64,000 nt of DNA from Liolophura sinensis (taxonomy: Eukaryota > Mollusca > Polyplacophora > Chitonida > Chitonidae), in contig NC_088299.1 in NCBI RefSeq assembly GCF_032854445.1, positions 17,787,608 through 17,851,607 on the forward strand, given 5' to 3'. The position numbers and the translations under genes are program-made. Shown in pieces: positions 13,254 to 26,167 of the stretch. Every line of letters begins with the position of its first letter. Within the stretch, counting starts at the first letter, position 1. The notes below the pieces were generated by a model that was not told where the DNA came from, did no database searches, and saw nothing but the letters and a program-made list of their open reading frames with translations.

Positions 13254-13400
13254 GATGACGTCAGTGACGGGATCTCCCGACAGCTGCCAGAACACGTCCA
13301 ATCCTGCCCGAACATGTTAGATCGATGCTGGACAGGCTAGAACATGAACCTGCCGAGCAAAGTACGGGCATATAAACTCGGAGTCTTCTCCTTAACACCA
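13254..13400 (+). promoter_or_regulatory. Candidate promoter of the DNA ligase gene (CRE, p53-like decamers, TATA)
   Basis: A perfect palindromic CRE (TGACGTCA) lies at 13256-13263 and a TATA box (TATAAA) at 13371-13376, followed ~25-30 bp downstream by a plausible start around 13398-13404. Between them, GAACACGTCC (13290-13299) and GAACATGTTA (13310-13319) each match the p53-family decamer RRRCWWGYYY with one mismatch, 10 bp apart. A 5'UTR exon would then splice to the acceptor just before 14240. Motifs are seen; their use is inferred. Confidence 0.4.
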
Positions 13401-14264
13401 CACAGTCCACAGACGCAAGTCAAGGCAAACATATCGAGGAGGCTTACCTGTACACAAATCTACCTACCTTAGGTCAAGCCTGCGCCCTAGCGATATTCCA
13501 GGTGCGCTGTCAATGTATAGGCCTACGGTATACCGTAGTGGCCGTATACGACAAGGATATCATAGCTTTCAGAAAAAACATATATGTACATAAAATATGT
13601 ATGATACCTATTTGTATTTAAGCAACAGCACTGTTTATAACACAATCTTGGCCATTTCCGAATTAACAACATGGGAAATCTACTACTGGACCTTGTACGT
13701 GTAGACCTACCGAGCGTCTGAAGAGTCCACTTACACATCTCATTTCGCTGATATACCATTTCTGACGTTTCGTGGTTTTCTACGATATATACACATAAAT
13801 TCCACTCGAGTTGGAGAATTTGGGGAGTTGTTAAGTATTTAATATTCTGCTAAATCGGTTCCATGCACCAATATATAAAAATAGCCCATATTTCTGGGCA
13901 CCAGTGAGCATTAATTCTCTCATAATATACAGTCAGACCAGAGACTATACAAACTCTGATGGGCTTTTATAAAAGCCTACGTCAGCTACTCCACCTAAAT
14001 ATACCTGTACCTGACCAGGTAATAGAACTAGATTACACAGTCTCGTGTTACTGCTGACTAAAACATGCCCAAGCAGGCAGGTACAAATAATCAATATACC
14101 TGTATAAACTAGAAAAAGCAAGCTCTGCACGTTTGTTAGGCCAGTGTAGAGTGACGAGGAAATTGGCCGTAGGGCGACCTTACCTTTATATCACCTGTGG
14201 TTAACATCTGGATCATTTTCTTCTCTATCTTATTTACAGATTGTCCAAATTTTACCTACAAACG

Positions 14265-17200
14265 ATGGCTGATAAATCAAGTCCAAAAGCAGAAGTAAGT
14301 CCATTAGTTTTGTAGTCCAGCGTTCTAAATGTTTGTTGTAAATTCATGCCAGAGCAACCCGTGGTTATAACCATACAGTGCTATAGAGCTCTGGATTGAC
14401 CTTGATCCTTCGTTAAATTAATTCTCAAATGACATTGCACTGGTCTGTAATAAATTATTATTTATTCCATTTCACGGCTAATTCCTCAGTTGAAGTGTGT
14501 CCAGTGTACGATCGATTAGTTGGCCATACAAGGTAATCCTAACTTCAGTCTGAGCCAACTTTCTAACCAGGTATATGCACATCTTTCGATTAGCCTAGAT
14601 ATTGCAACAGAACTCTTCTGTTATTGCAGACGTCGGCGAAGCGAGGCCGTGCTGGACGGAAGGCGGTTCCGTATGACGTGCCGGGCACGGCGTCCCGCGC
14701 AGAGCGCCGGTCAGACCGCGTTAAGTCAATTGAAGAGAAACCCAAGCAGAAAACGTTCCCTTTCCCAGGACAAGTTCTCCTGGCACAGAAATGGGACGAA
14801 GAAAGGTACGACGAAGACAGATCAGAAGCATACTTAGTGCTAAGTAGCCCTTGGCTAAGTCCATTTTATATCTCCATAACATACGTTGCCATTTTATTTA
14901 AGGGCGAACTTAGATAAATGAGTTTCATGAAACCTGCCAAAACCCCCTAACCTCAGTAATACAAACTTGATTGTCTTGAGCTCTACGCCAGTTAAATATT
15001 ATATATACTAATGGTTCTTTTCATGAAGAATAAAGAAACAACCTTCCCCCGGGCTCTGCCCTGTTTCCTCCCACCATGATGCTGGTCGCCGCCGTATAAG
15101 TGACATATTCTTGAGTATGGCGTGAAACACCAATCAAATAAATAAATAAATAAATATAGGAACAACCAACGTTTAAGTTACATAAAAAAAATCCTCAAGC
15201 GATGCATTTACATATGCATTTAAATTAGTCAGGATAGATGTCTATATCTATCAATTTTTCTTCATTAGCGTCGACCCCACGGGATGGTGGATGAGCGAAA
15301 AGCTGGATGGTGTACGAGCATACTGGAGTGGCAAGTAAGTAAAGGATTTAACATCCGCAACAACAACGACATTCAGCTCCTTATGAGGATTATAGGCCCT
15401 ACATACGATATAAATGACAGATTTTCTCGGCCTATGCATTTTTAATTTATTCATGTATTTATTTGTGTATATTTTACTGCACGGGTAATCAAGCAGAGTT
15501 TATTATTACATAAGTATACCTTCTTGTATCCTGGTAAATAAGTTTAAAAAATACAATCAAATGTCACACTCTGCGTCAGTATATTTCGCCTGTATTTACC
15601 ATGGAGTATGCCTGAACAGTCATGAGGATTTTTTTCTATTCCAACAGAAAATTTTTCACAAGGAATGGGAACCCGTTAACTCCACCCGATTGGTTCGTTG
15701 AAGAGTTCCCGGATGACATGTCATTGGACGGCGAGCTGTTTGGTGGGCGGGGCATGTTCCAGTCAACTGTCAGTATTGTGAAAACAGCTAAAGACCCAAG
15801 GTGGAAGAACATTCGATATAAGGTGAGTTGCCCTATCAGCTAGACAAGAACACTGTTTAACATCTGTGAATAGACGTCATTACAATATTGCCCCACATTG
15901 ACCGAAATACTAAAGGCGTCTGTATCAGTCTCATAATAACATCTGTTGCTTTGTTCACTTTTTCAAATCAGATATTTGACACCCCCAGCAATGGCTCGCT
16001 GCCCTTTGAGAAGCGAATGGAAATTCTGCAAGACAGATTTGAGGAGGGAAAGTAAGTGTACACATGACCCACGACACAGAGTGCGCATGCTTTGCAGTTG
16101 TGTTTGTCCTTATGCTCATGTAATGTAACACACGTGAATAGGTAAATCTTACATAATTTGGAATGTGTAGATGTGACAGATATTTACAGCCTACCGCAGA
16201 GTTCCTCTGTCCTTTGGTCAGTCCTTAAATTTATATTGGTTGCCAGTTGTTAAAAAATGCATTAAAAGTTAGCTCAGTCTCAAATCATTATAGGGCCACT
16301 AATCCCACCCTGTAACACAAAATATAAGACAAGAATTTTGAACATCTTGTCCAAGATTCTTGGAATTTTGCCGGCTATACCTGAGTTCACATACTTATGA
16401 ACGCGACTGCGCAAATTACATTCACTTCTTTACGGGCTGTATTCCTTTTCCCCTCAGAACTACATACTTGTCTCTGGTAGAACACACAAAGTGTAAAGGC
16501 AAAGAGCACATTGAGGAAGAGTTGCCGAAGGTGTTAGCCCGCGGTGGAGAGGGCCTAATGATCAGGGAGCCAAAGTCAAAGTACGAACAAAGAAGGTCGT
16601 ACACCCTGCTCAAGATCAAAAAGTTTTACGACGCCGAGGTAAGGACTACGCCGTTCAGTAATCTCCAGATAGCCTACATACATATAAATCCGAAAGTTAC
16701 TTTGTGCGCCTTTGTTAACGGAATAGTATAAATATGGCGACAGAAATGTTAAGAAACATTAATTGACAACATTCTACTGACTCTCATTTCATTGACCTTT
16801 ACCCTCCACAGGCAGTAGTAATTGGTCACGAGAAGAGTAAGAGTGGAGCCGGCGGTTGTGGGGCGCTGAGGTGCCGAATGGAGTGTGGCAAGGAGATAAA
16901 AGTCGGATCAGGGTAAGATATTAATAATATATCACTTGCCAGAGAGACACAGTGAAACCAGATTTTACAGAAAGCATGTGAAGAAATCAAACTTTTGTAT
17001 AAACGGGTATCGAATGATTATCCCACCAAAATGAAATTCGACTGAGCAAATGTTGATTCAACATTCAATGTATCTTAATTAGACATTCAAATGAGATGAC
17101 TTAGTCAACACAGTTATTATTCAAACATTAAAAATTAAATTTAAAACATTATTATAAAGCTTAAAAGTAACATAACGAGTGAAAATCAATCAGTTATGAC

Positions 17201-17890
17201 GCCTGCACATGTACAGGTAGCTAGTACAGAAGACTGTTGGCGGTCAATTTAGTGAGATTTTCAATCCTTTTCGTTGGTGGGAACGTTCAAGCCCATACAT
17301 CTATACAAGTAGAAATATCTTGATTTAAGGCGCACGAATTCATAACAGAGAGAAATCAAGGAATGTAGAATTCCAGAATCACCTATTCAAATGCAAGATT
17401 ACTGAGTACATGAATTATAGCTCTTTATACGCGAGAAAACAATGAAGATGGCAATGTAAGGTGTTAGGGTAGCTGTGTTAATGAGAGCGGTTTAGGGTTA
17501 GTCCTGTTTTAGGATGTCCACACAGCGTGCCTTTATAGGAGTAAGGCCTATTGTGTACTATTTTATTAAATCTTGTCATCACAACTAATCAGCACAGTGG
17601 AATGGGACCACGTTTCTAAGCATCTCACTTTTAACACTTCCGTTAGCCTATACATATTTTCATCGTAGAACTTGTACGGTTACTATATTGTCATTTCTCT
17701 CATGTATCACAGGTTAACAAATAAAGACAGGCGGAACCCGCCCAAAATCGGCACCATCATCACCTACAAATTCCAGGAATATTCGGATTCGGGAAATCCA
17801 AGGTTCCCCTCCTATATCGGCGTGCGCATCGATATGGACTCGCCCAAAGACGCCATACTTCCCGCCAAAATCAAAGAGGCTGCCACGTGA
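14265..17890 (+). CDS. Small ATP-dependent DNA ligase, 8 coding exons, 328 aa
   Basis: Coding exons: 14265-14294, 14630-14805, 15269-15334, 15648-15822, 15972-16051, 16458-16638, 16812-16912, 17713-17890; every junction is GT-AG and phases join to 328 codons plus TGA. The product should adenylate itself on a lysine and seal nicks in DNA. Seen: motif I SEKLDGVRA with candidate nucleotidyl lysine at residue ~80, motif III LDGELFGGRG (~117-126), motif IV GGEGLMIREP (~205-214), motif V LLKIKKF (~226-232), then a ~95-residue C-terminal part suited to an OB fold. The first ~60 residues are basic and poorly conserved (KRGRAGRK). Length is close to minimal viral/bacterial ligases (~300 aa) and far below animal LIG1/3/4. 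The blocks 'DPTGWWMSEKLDGVRAYW' and 'DWF..FPD..SLDGELF' resemble, from memory, a bacterial short-ligase group, so an old transfer is possible. An acceptor at 14239 implies an upstream 5'UTR exon. Family call firm; subfamily and localisation uncertain. Confidence 0.88.
15043..15157 (+). mobile_element. 5'-truncated SINE in DNA ligase intron 2
   Basis: CCCCCGGGCTCTGCCCTGTT through TAAGTGACATATTCTTGAGT and CACCAATCAAATAAATAAAT. Only the 3' half of the SINE is present, ending 111 bp before exon 3. Confidence 0.82.
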
Positions 17891-19024
17891 GACAGCCCCC
17901 TGTGGGCAGAGGGCACTAAATCTCAGGTTGTTGTGTTACAGTCACGTGAGATGTAATCAGGACACTTGTGATTCGTTCGTTTTAGCACGACTTTCTGTAA
18001 TTGGTTTTTCAATCCAGCCGGGCATTCTTGGTCTATCGGAGAGCGCTTAGTACGAAAATAATGGAAAGTTTTGACAGATATGAGGCTTAAGAACGAAAGT
18101 TCCATACTTTTGGCGAGAGAGTACAATTAAGGTGGCAGGCAGTTAGGAGGTGCAAACAAACACCCTCCTGGCCTTGTCACCGCGGAAAGCGTTTATTTCA
18201 TACATGTTATATAGGCCGATAGACCGCTATTCGATGGAATTTCGAAGGCAACGCCATGTATCAGCAGTATAATTGCTGAAAATAAAAACGACGACCTTGT
18301 ATACATGTGGCATACATACAGGTATTTATTTTTATCAGGGTGGTTATTAATACATCTGAAAGCTTTAACACGGCAGCAAGTAAATCAGGAAGTAAAATAG
18401 ATGAGCCATAATCATTACTGTGTAATTAATATTTTCGTATCAGTGAGTGTATAGCTGAGAGTTTTGGACAGAATAACGCTGTTACATGATAAAGTTTCTG
18501 CGTTTTACATATTGTAGTCACATTTGTCTGGTATATGACGTAAATGTGTAAGGCGTCATCGCAATATGGACTCATGAATGTTATTTATTCAACACAAAGA
18601 TGACAAAAGTGCTGACTTTGTCTGTGATATATAACACATGCGGGATACTAAATATATGTCAATCATGTGTCTTTATCTACATTTTAAACGTTTATTATAC
18701 ACACCATTTTACATGTGGATGATTTGTAATAAATTTGTTCATTTATTGTGAAGTGCAAATTTGGTTAACTTGTTTAGTTTTCTTCGCATGTAATATCTAC
18801 GTTTTATTATATTCATATTTCTATATACGCATAACAAATTTGTCATAGATAAGGCTTACTCAAAGAGTCAGGCCAATGTGAGCATGTTTATATGTTTTAT
18901 TTATTCGTTTATTTGTGTTTAACTTTATACATATTCTGGAGAATTTTTCACTTATACATGGTCGATGGCAGGCAGTGTAATGTTTGAAGAAAATCCAAAT
19001 ACCTGGAGTAAACAACATCAAAAT
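17891..19024. other. 3' flank of the DNA ligase gene
   Basis: Probable 3'UTR followed by AT-rich intergenic DNA; AATAAA occurs near 18281, a possible polyadenylation signal. A SINE remnant lies at 18893-18985. No further coding segment is seen. Confidence 0.5.
18893..18985 (-). mobile_element. SINE 3'-end remnant, minus strand
   Basis: TTTATTTATTCGTTTATTTG with TTTTTCACTTATACATGG matches the reversed end of the SINE; strongly diverged. It sits just before the 48-bp satellite. Confidence 0.5.
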
Positions 19025-20608
19025 TCACTGCATTAACTGCATGGTAATACGGTGGCTGACAGCGTCCATTTTGACACGGAGTAACTGCATGGTAATATGG
19101 TGAAAGACAGCATCCATTTTGACACGGAGTAACTGGATTGTAATATAATGGTGGCTGACAGCATCCATTTTGACACGCAGTAACTGCATGGTAATATGGT
19201 GGCTAATAGCATCCATTTTGACACGCAGTAACTGCATGGTAATATGGTGGCTGATAGTGTCCATTTTGATATGGAGTTAACTGCATTGTAATATAATGGT
19301 GGCTGACAGCATCCATTTTGACACAGAGTAATTGCATGGTAATATGGTGGCTGACAGCGTCCATTTTGACACAGAGTAACTGCATGGTAGTATGGTGGCT
19401 GACAGCGTCCATTTTGACACGGAGTAACTGCATGGTAATATGGTGGCTAAGAACGTCCATTTTGACACGCAGTAACTGCATGGTAATATGGTGGCTAATA
19501 ACGTCCATTTTGACACGCAGTAACTGCATGGTAATATGGTGGCCGATAGCGTCCATTTTGACACGCAGTAACTGCATGGTAATATGGTGGCCGATAGCGT
19601 CCATTTTGACACGCAGCAACTGCATGGTAATATGGTGGCTGATAGCATCCATTTTGACACGTAGTAACTGCATGGTAATATGTTGGCTGACAGCATCCAT
19701 TTTGACACGGAGTAACTGCATTGTAATATGGTGGCTGACAGCATCCATTTTGACACGCAGTAACTGCATGGTAATATGGTGGCTGACAGCGTCCATTTTT
19801 GACACAGAGTAACTGCATGGTAATACGGTGGCTGACAGCGTCTATTTTGACACAGAGTAACTGCATTGTAATATGGTGGCTGACAGCATCCATTTTGACA
19901 CGCAGTAACTGCGTGGTAATATGGTGGCTAATAGCGCCCATTTTGACACGCAGTAACCGCATGGTAATATGGTGGCTAATAACGTCCATTTTGACACGCA
20001 GTAACTGCATGGTAATATGGTGGCTGACAGCATCCATTTTGACACGCAGTAACGGCATGGTAATATGGTGGCTAATTACGTCCATTTTGACACGCAGTAA
20101 CTGCATGGTAATATGGTGGCTGATAGCGTCCATTTTGACACGGAGTTAACTGCATTGTAATATAATGGTGGCTGACAGCATCCATTTTGACACGGAGTAA
20201 CTGCATGGCAATATGGTGGCTGACAGCATCCATTTTGACACGCAGTAACTGCATGGTAATATGGAGGCTCACAGCATCCGTTTTGACACGGAGTAACTGC
20301 ATTGCAATATGGTGGCTGACAGCATCCATTTTGACACGCAGTAACTGCATGGTAATATGGTGGCTGACAGTGTCCATTTTGCACAGAGTAACTGCATGGT
20401 AATACGGTGGCTGACAGCATCCATTTTTGACACAGAGTAACTGCATTGTAATATGGTGGCTGACAGCATCCATTTTGACACGCAGTAACTGCGTGGTAAT
20501 ATGGTGGCTGACAGCATCCATTTTGACACGCAGTAACTGCGTGGTAATATGGTGGCTGACAGCATCCATTTTGACACGGAGTAACTGCCTGGTAATATGG
20601 TGGCTGAA
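19025..20608 (+). repeat. 48-bp satellite, about 33 copies
   Basis: The unit is approximately TAACTGCATGGTAATATGG, TGGCTGACAGCATCC, ATTTTGACACGCAG. Most copies are 48 bp; a few have ATAATGG or one-base insertions that change the frame. Since 48 bp is 16 codons and the unit lacks minus-strand stops, all three minus frames and one plus frame stay open for long stretches. It is intergenic, between the ligase gene and RABIF. Confidence 0.92.
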
Positions 20609-22182
20609 AGGCGCTCAAAATTCATGGAATTTCACAACAAATAGTCGCCAGGTTCTGAGATTGGCATCAAGTACGGCTAACAGCACCCTGTATGGGGATA
20701 CCAACCAAGACAAAAAACCTTTCACACGCAATTTCGGACAATTCAGAATATTGATGGAATATCATGTTTAACACTATCAAAAACATCCACGGCCTTATCC
20801 CCAATTTTTTCAAGGGCTGTCAAGACCTTGATAACCTTCCAACAAAACTGATGAATCCAACCTTACAGGACTATTCAGGGAGGAAAAGTATGATTCTGTG
20901 CCCTTTATGTGCTCGTGAAAGTGCATTCTACAATACCTACATGTGTAAGTTAAAGTAAAATATAATACATTCAAAGATTTCAAAAATCAGTCCTGCGCTC
21001 ACAGCCCAAATAGGTAACACTAGTGCCACAAAATTATTACCATACCCAACATTTACGTCTCTACTTACTATGTCATGCATGTATTCTCATGTACACAGAT
21101 TATTTTTTTCGCTTGATAGTTTTGCAGTAATAAGGACAAATTGTGTTGGCAGTTGGCACCACTTCGATCGACTGATTATGGAGGTATTTAGACCACTATT
21201 TCCAGATCTGTTTGTACCTCCGATGCCAGTTCAGATTGTCACATTTGAGATTAACTCTGCCCTCTATTACCACTATTCAGTGTATGTTTTCCGAGGAAAA
21301 GTTCTTTATTGATATTCCTATTTTGATGTAGTTCTTCCGCTAATTTTCACTGCTTATGTTCCTTTCACATTTGCCAAGCTTTTCATTGGTAAAAATGAAA
21401 ATCAGGGGAGGCAATTCGGAACGATTACCTCCCCTGTACCACTCATTCCTCTCGCCTTCTGTATCAAGCGTCTCTTGCACAAAATAAAAGAAAATGGATT
21501 TCTTCATAAAGAAATATAGCAAGTGTGAGTGAACGAGTGGATAAGGTTTAATGTCGCACTTATAGCATGTGTTGTGGCATGTGAATAACTGTACAAAGTT
21601 TTATGTAAATGGCATATAACATCATACTTTGGAATTTTGAACTGTGTTCAGGTTAATGGCTGGGCGGATACCAGAGTGTCTCATACATATGCAGTCACAT
21701 AGCTTTTTATGAGGCAATTATATGAGATAAATCCTGTACCAGCAGCTAGAGTTGTGCCCCTTACCACTGAGTCACAATGTCCGGGAATCTTAGAGGGGTT
21801 GAAATCTGAGGTGAGATAATAAGTGTAGCGGACAGGAATAGCAAACTACGTAGTCATGTTGCTGGTTCTTATAACAAGCTATACTCCTGTCAACTCATGT
21901 CAGAAAACGACAGAATTTTATATCACCAATATTTAAATGTAATTATTTTTTTATTTTCATATGTACATGTACACGACATCAACTGGAGGGTATGTACATC
22001 AAAACCAATGGCAACCTGTACAAAAATTGACATCGATGAAATTCTACCTGTGTTACTGGTGTTTAATCAAACTCTCCTATGGCATGATATCTGGCCCCAT
22101 AATTTCTCACAATGATTTACAATGAAATGTCCCCATAAAAATTCATAAAATAGGCCTTAATGATGAATTAGCATAATAACAA
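20609..22182. other. Intergenic stretch between the 48-bp satellite and RABIF
   Basis: No protein family, splice chain or RNA gene is recognised on either strand. The right part should contain the RABIF 3'UTR (minus strand). Confidence 0.5.
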
Positions 22183-24266
22183 TCACTGCACATGTTGTAC
22201 CCTGGTCAGTGAGATGTAGTAAGCTTTCTTATTGTTCAAATCATGCCACCCTACTGGTCCAATCTCACAGTCTGCACACGTCAGGTACTTGATCATACCA
22301 ACGGTGTTGGAAAATCCTACGTTCTCAAATGTGAACATGTCATCAACAACCCAGTAGTCACTCAGCTCTTCTGCATCAGCTACATCAGTGCCTTCTTTCT
22401 TCTTTTTCATGTGTGGCAAAGGAAACTAAAAGAAAGCAAAATAACTGGGGTTATCATTTGAGATTAAGGGAAGGAAAAGAGCTTAAGGAACACATAAAAC
22501 AGGCGACCTGAAAAAAGCAATGGAGTCAGTGTTCAGGCACCTTTCATTGTTTTCCAACTGAATTCTATGAATATGTATGCACTAATTTAACTTGCACATG
22601 TTTTCAATTCAATAATATCTGCCCTAAGTGACCATACATTTCGTACATGACTAAGCTGCCCTTATTTCCTGATTCTGAGAGTTCTATTGATTTTAGAAAT
22701 GTGTTTCGAGGTTTGCTTGGAACATGGGATGATATTCTACCAGAAAATTTTAAGTTTCAGCACCAAAAATAATATTTTGAGACATTTATTTGCCTCTAAA
22801 CATGTACTTTTGTGGACTAAATTTAGGGTCATTTGGGGTAGTTTTAATTACAATATCGTACCATAATACAGCATACATTGTAGAATATGCTGATCGAGTC
22901 CAGCTCTGAAATCAGTTGGCCATGTTCCCAGCTTAGCTTTCACATGTATTTCTGAACGATAAGCTGTGAAGAATGATACAGATCTCAGATCTACCTTATA
23001 CATGACACTCCCAAGTTCAGTCCCAGCACAAGTACTTCTATCAACACTTGTTATGTATATAGTGCTGCCTCACTGGAATGCCATACCAAAGACGCTATAT
23101 TTGACCCTTTAACCAGTCAAAGTGTACTAGCTACATGGAGGGCTACCTCTGTAGGGCTGTGATTACATATCCTATCCTTGACCTGTCTTTTTCCATAACT
23201 TTACCTTGACACCTTTGTACTTCCTGTGCTGTCCTTAATATGCTAATAAATGCTGTCTGCCAAACAATGTGTCTCAGCTATCAATCCCAAGTAGATGTAC
23301 CCGTGTGTCATCACTAATAAATCCACACAAGCATCAAACTGGTGAAAATTGGACGAGTGTCAACTTCAACCACCATGTTCAAATGCAAATTTCTCACATC
23401 ATATACAAGTGAAGTAATCAAGTTTCTGGTATAGCGTTACCTGACTGACACCACTAGCAATAAGTATATTTGGTACAGAAATCTTTTTAGTGATAAATTT
23501 TGATTGTGGGTCTGCGCAAGACCATTAATGGTGAGATTGATCCTAAAAAACATAGCCCAAGTGTGTCAAAAGGTCAAACTTGTCTACTAGCGTCATCCTT
23601 ATGTACTGTAAGGTGCATGCTTCAAACATGATGGCAGTTGATGGAATTTATCCAACTTCCACCAATTTTATGCTTGTGTGAATTTACTAGTCGATGACAC
23701 ATGCTGATGGGGACATGTGCCTGGAATTCATAGCTGAGAACACTATGAGTTCGGACAGACACATTATTTGTAGACAGCATTAGTGTAATGAATACTGCAC
23801 GGGAAGCACAGAGGTGTTCAAGGTAACCTTATGGAAGAAGACTGGGCTGTGATGGTGCACGTGATCACAGCCCTTCAAAACTAATGGAAAACCTGATCAA
23901 CACTTCTGACACCAATTGTCCACTGAATGAGGACTGGTTCTTGCTTCAAAACAGCCTGAAAGTTGAACCCTGTCCTATTTTCTAGTTTCCTTCATGTACA
24001 CACGTGGTCCCGGATGACAGGCAAATAATATTCCTTATTTTTAGGCCTCGTCAAGTTGTAGTCACCTCTTTCGACACATACGCTGCCTTCCCTGGCAGTA
24101 AAATCACACTAGAACAAAGTTGACAAACAATTTTTGTTCTATTTTTGTCATCCTCTATCAGTGCAGCAACATCCACACCCTGTTCGTTGTTAGAACCAGC
24201 CATAGATACGTCTCCCTCCTTTGCTTTACTTGTCGACGTATTATTGTTTTGCTTTTCTGCAACCAC
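22183..24266 (-). CDS. RABIF: Rab-interacting factor MSS4 (RABIF), two exons
   Basis: Exon 1 is 24066-24266 and exon 2 is 22183-22425 (minus strand); the intron is GT-AG, phase 0, and the stop is TGA at 22183-22185. Read from the first Met the protein is 147 aa; starting at Met22 (24203) gives 126 aa, closer to the 123 aa of human RABIF, so Met22 is the likelier start. MSS4 binds nucleotide-free exocytic Rabs, acting as a weak exchange factor or holdase in the cytosol. Seen: zinc-binding pairs CQLC (Cys48/51 of the long form) and CADC (Cys117/120), the Rab-contact stretch DDMFTFENVGFS, and CADCEIGPVGWHDL, nearly identical to the human block. The ~1.6-kb intron contains a long inverted repeat (23262-23755). 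The gene diverges from PSME3IP1, with about 1.9 kb between start codons. Confidence 0.93.
23262..23755. repeat. Long inverted repeat in the RABIF intron (possible MITE)
   Basis: The left arm (about 23262-23395, containing CACACAAGCATCAAACTGGT) is the imperfect reverse complement of the right arm (about 23625-23755, containing ATTTTATGCTTGTGTGAATT). Arms are ~130 bp with a ~230-bp centre. No transposase is present. The outer ends share CTCAGCTAT / ATAGCTGAG. A non-autonomous DNA element is plausible; no target-site duplication was confirmed. Confidence 0.65.
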
Positions 24267-26167
24267 GTTGTTTGTAACTGGACGTAAGAAATGACGTGCA
24301 CATGCGTGCAGACAACATCCTATCTGTTCGGCTTGGGGGTCAACTTCTATTGCACTAAATTGAACTAAATTTCTACTTCCACGTACCTATTTACCTATGG
24401 AAACATTTTTTAAAAATTCATAATAGATGTTGTTCAAATATAAGCCCTACTTAGGACAAGTAATATTGAGGGAAGCTACAATTAAAGAAGTATAAAGTGG
24501 AGGCTTTCAGATATTTTGTCTCGGTCCCTGAGTGTGGAGCCGGCAAAAACGCAGGAGAGCGGTGTGGAAGTGATCTGTAAACAACGTCGTAAAATCAGAA
24601 TGTTTTGATTTGATCGGAAAGATTTTGTATGAAAACGGTGATATAGGTAGGTGAATCCTTTCTTGCTCTATCCAAGAGGACACCATCACATGCCTGCTAT
24701 GAATAATGAGTTCCATGTTGCAAATCTCTTCAGTGTTTTATAAAAAAACAACAACAACAACACATGATAGACCCAGGTCCAGGGCCCGTACTTAAGACTT
24801 AATTCATAAATTGCAAGTCCAGAAAAGCCAAACTCGGCACAGGAAAGAGCTCAAATTGTGGTTAGTATATTTTTCTGCGGCAAAGAATCAGTGTACAAAC
24901 TTTAAACTTTCTAGATCAAAACATTTTGTCTCTCACCGTCGGCCTGAGATCCCGTCTAAGCATTGCGACAAAATGGCAATGAATATCGACTAAAAACCGC
25001 TAGGCCTAAAGATTCACTGCTGGTGATGTTCTACATTCAGTGATGTATAATTTGTCAAAAATTGAAGCAGTGTTTACTAAGCTTTTATATATCACTGCAC
25101 ACACCGATAACTTGTAGCTTGAGAAACTAATTTGTGGATAATCAACTCAGGGGAAATGGGGGAGGAGGAAATGTATGTATGTTCATACCTGATGAGGTGC
25201 ATGTATCCAGTTTCTTCTACACCATATTGTAATATGTGTAAATCCTTTTGTTCAGATTTGTCACACACATACAGGGTGCAGACTTTACTGTAGATACTCC
25301 ACAAAACATCTACACAGTCGACTCTATATTTCAATTCAATATTTAAAGTAATTAATAGAAGTAATATTGGCTTAAGGCCTAAAATATAATGCTATATACA
25401 TTATACCCAGGCATGGGAATTTTTCACCAGTTGGCTGATTTCAGACTTTTTTTATTTAAAATTTAAAAAACTTAAAAGCAAATATCAGCAGATCTTGGTG
25501 GAACAGGTGATTGCAGATGTAATTTGGAGGTAGAGTTTTCAAACATTTTTTTGGCCATCAGTTTAAAAAGCCAGTCAACTAGACAATTATCTTAACGCAA
25601 TACATCTATATATACTTTTCTATATTATATATTTTAAAGTTGTGAATTGGTTTTACACTTTTAGCGGATGTTTGTATTATTTTAGCTGGTTATAAAATGA
25701 CTGTTTGTTTTTCTTTTATTTTTCATGTTCTCATTATCACATGGAAAACTGTTTACTCTTTTTTGGTTTAAACATGTTTTCGCCATGATATGGCGGCAGT
25801 ATTGCCAAAATGGCTTTAAGCCGTTATCAGTCATTCATTCATTAAACTCATTTACACGATATATTCATGCAGGATCACATGTCAACTATTTTAACACCTG
25901 ATAAAATCAAGTACGCATTTGCTCAGCTCTGCTGCAGATTATCTTCACAAAGCCAAATGTAAGTCGATGAAAAAGTCTTGAGTGTGATATTAGACAGTTA
26001 TCACAAACTGAAATTCTTCATGCATATTAAACCATGTAAATTATATATAAGGTGTAGTAAGCCTTTCTATCTGTCCAATCAGAAAACCTCTCCCATCTTT
26101 TTCTTTCTTTTTTTTCAAGTCCAGGGTACATGTATTGGGGTTGGACTCACCACACAGGAAACACAGA

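Noticed and set aside
14520-14837. 105-residue plus-strand frame overlapping ligase exon 2
   Set aside because: It is a shadow in another frame; the ligase-homologous reading is the frame of exon 14630-14805.
19025-20608. Long open frames up to 212 residues on both strands
   Set aside because: They are translations of a 48-bp satellite whose unit is divisible by three; there is no splice context, and unit variants show no codon-level constraint.
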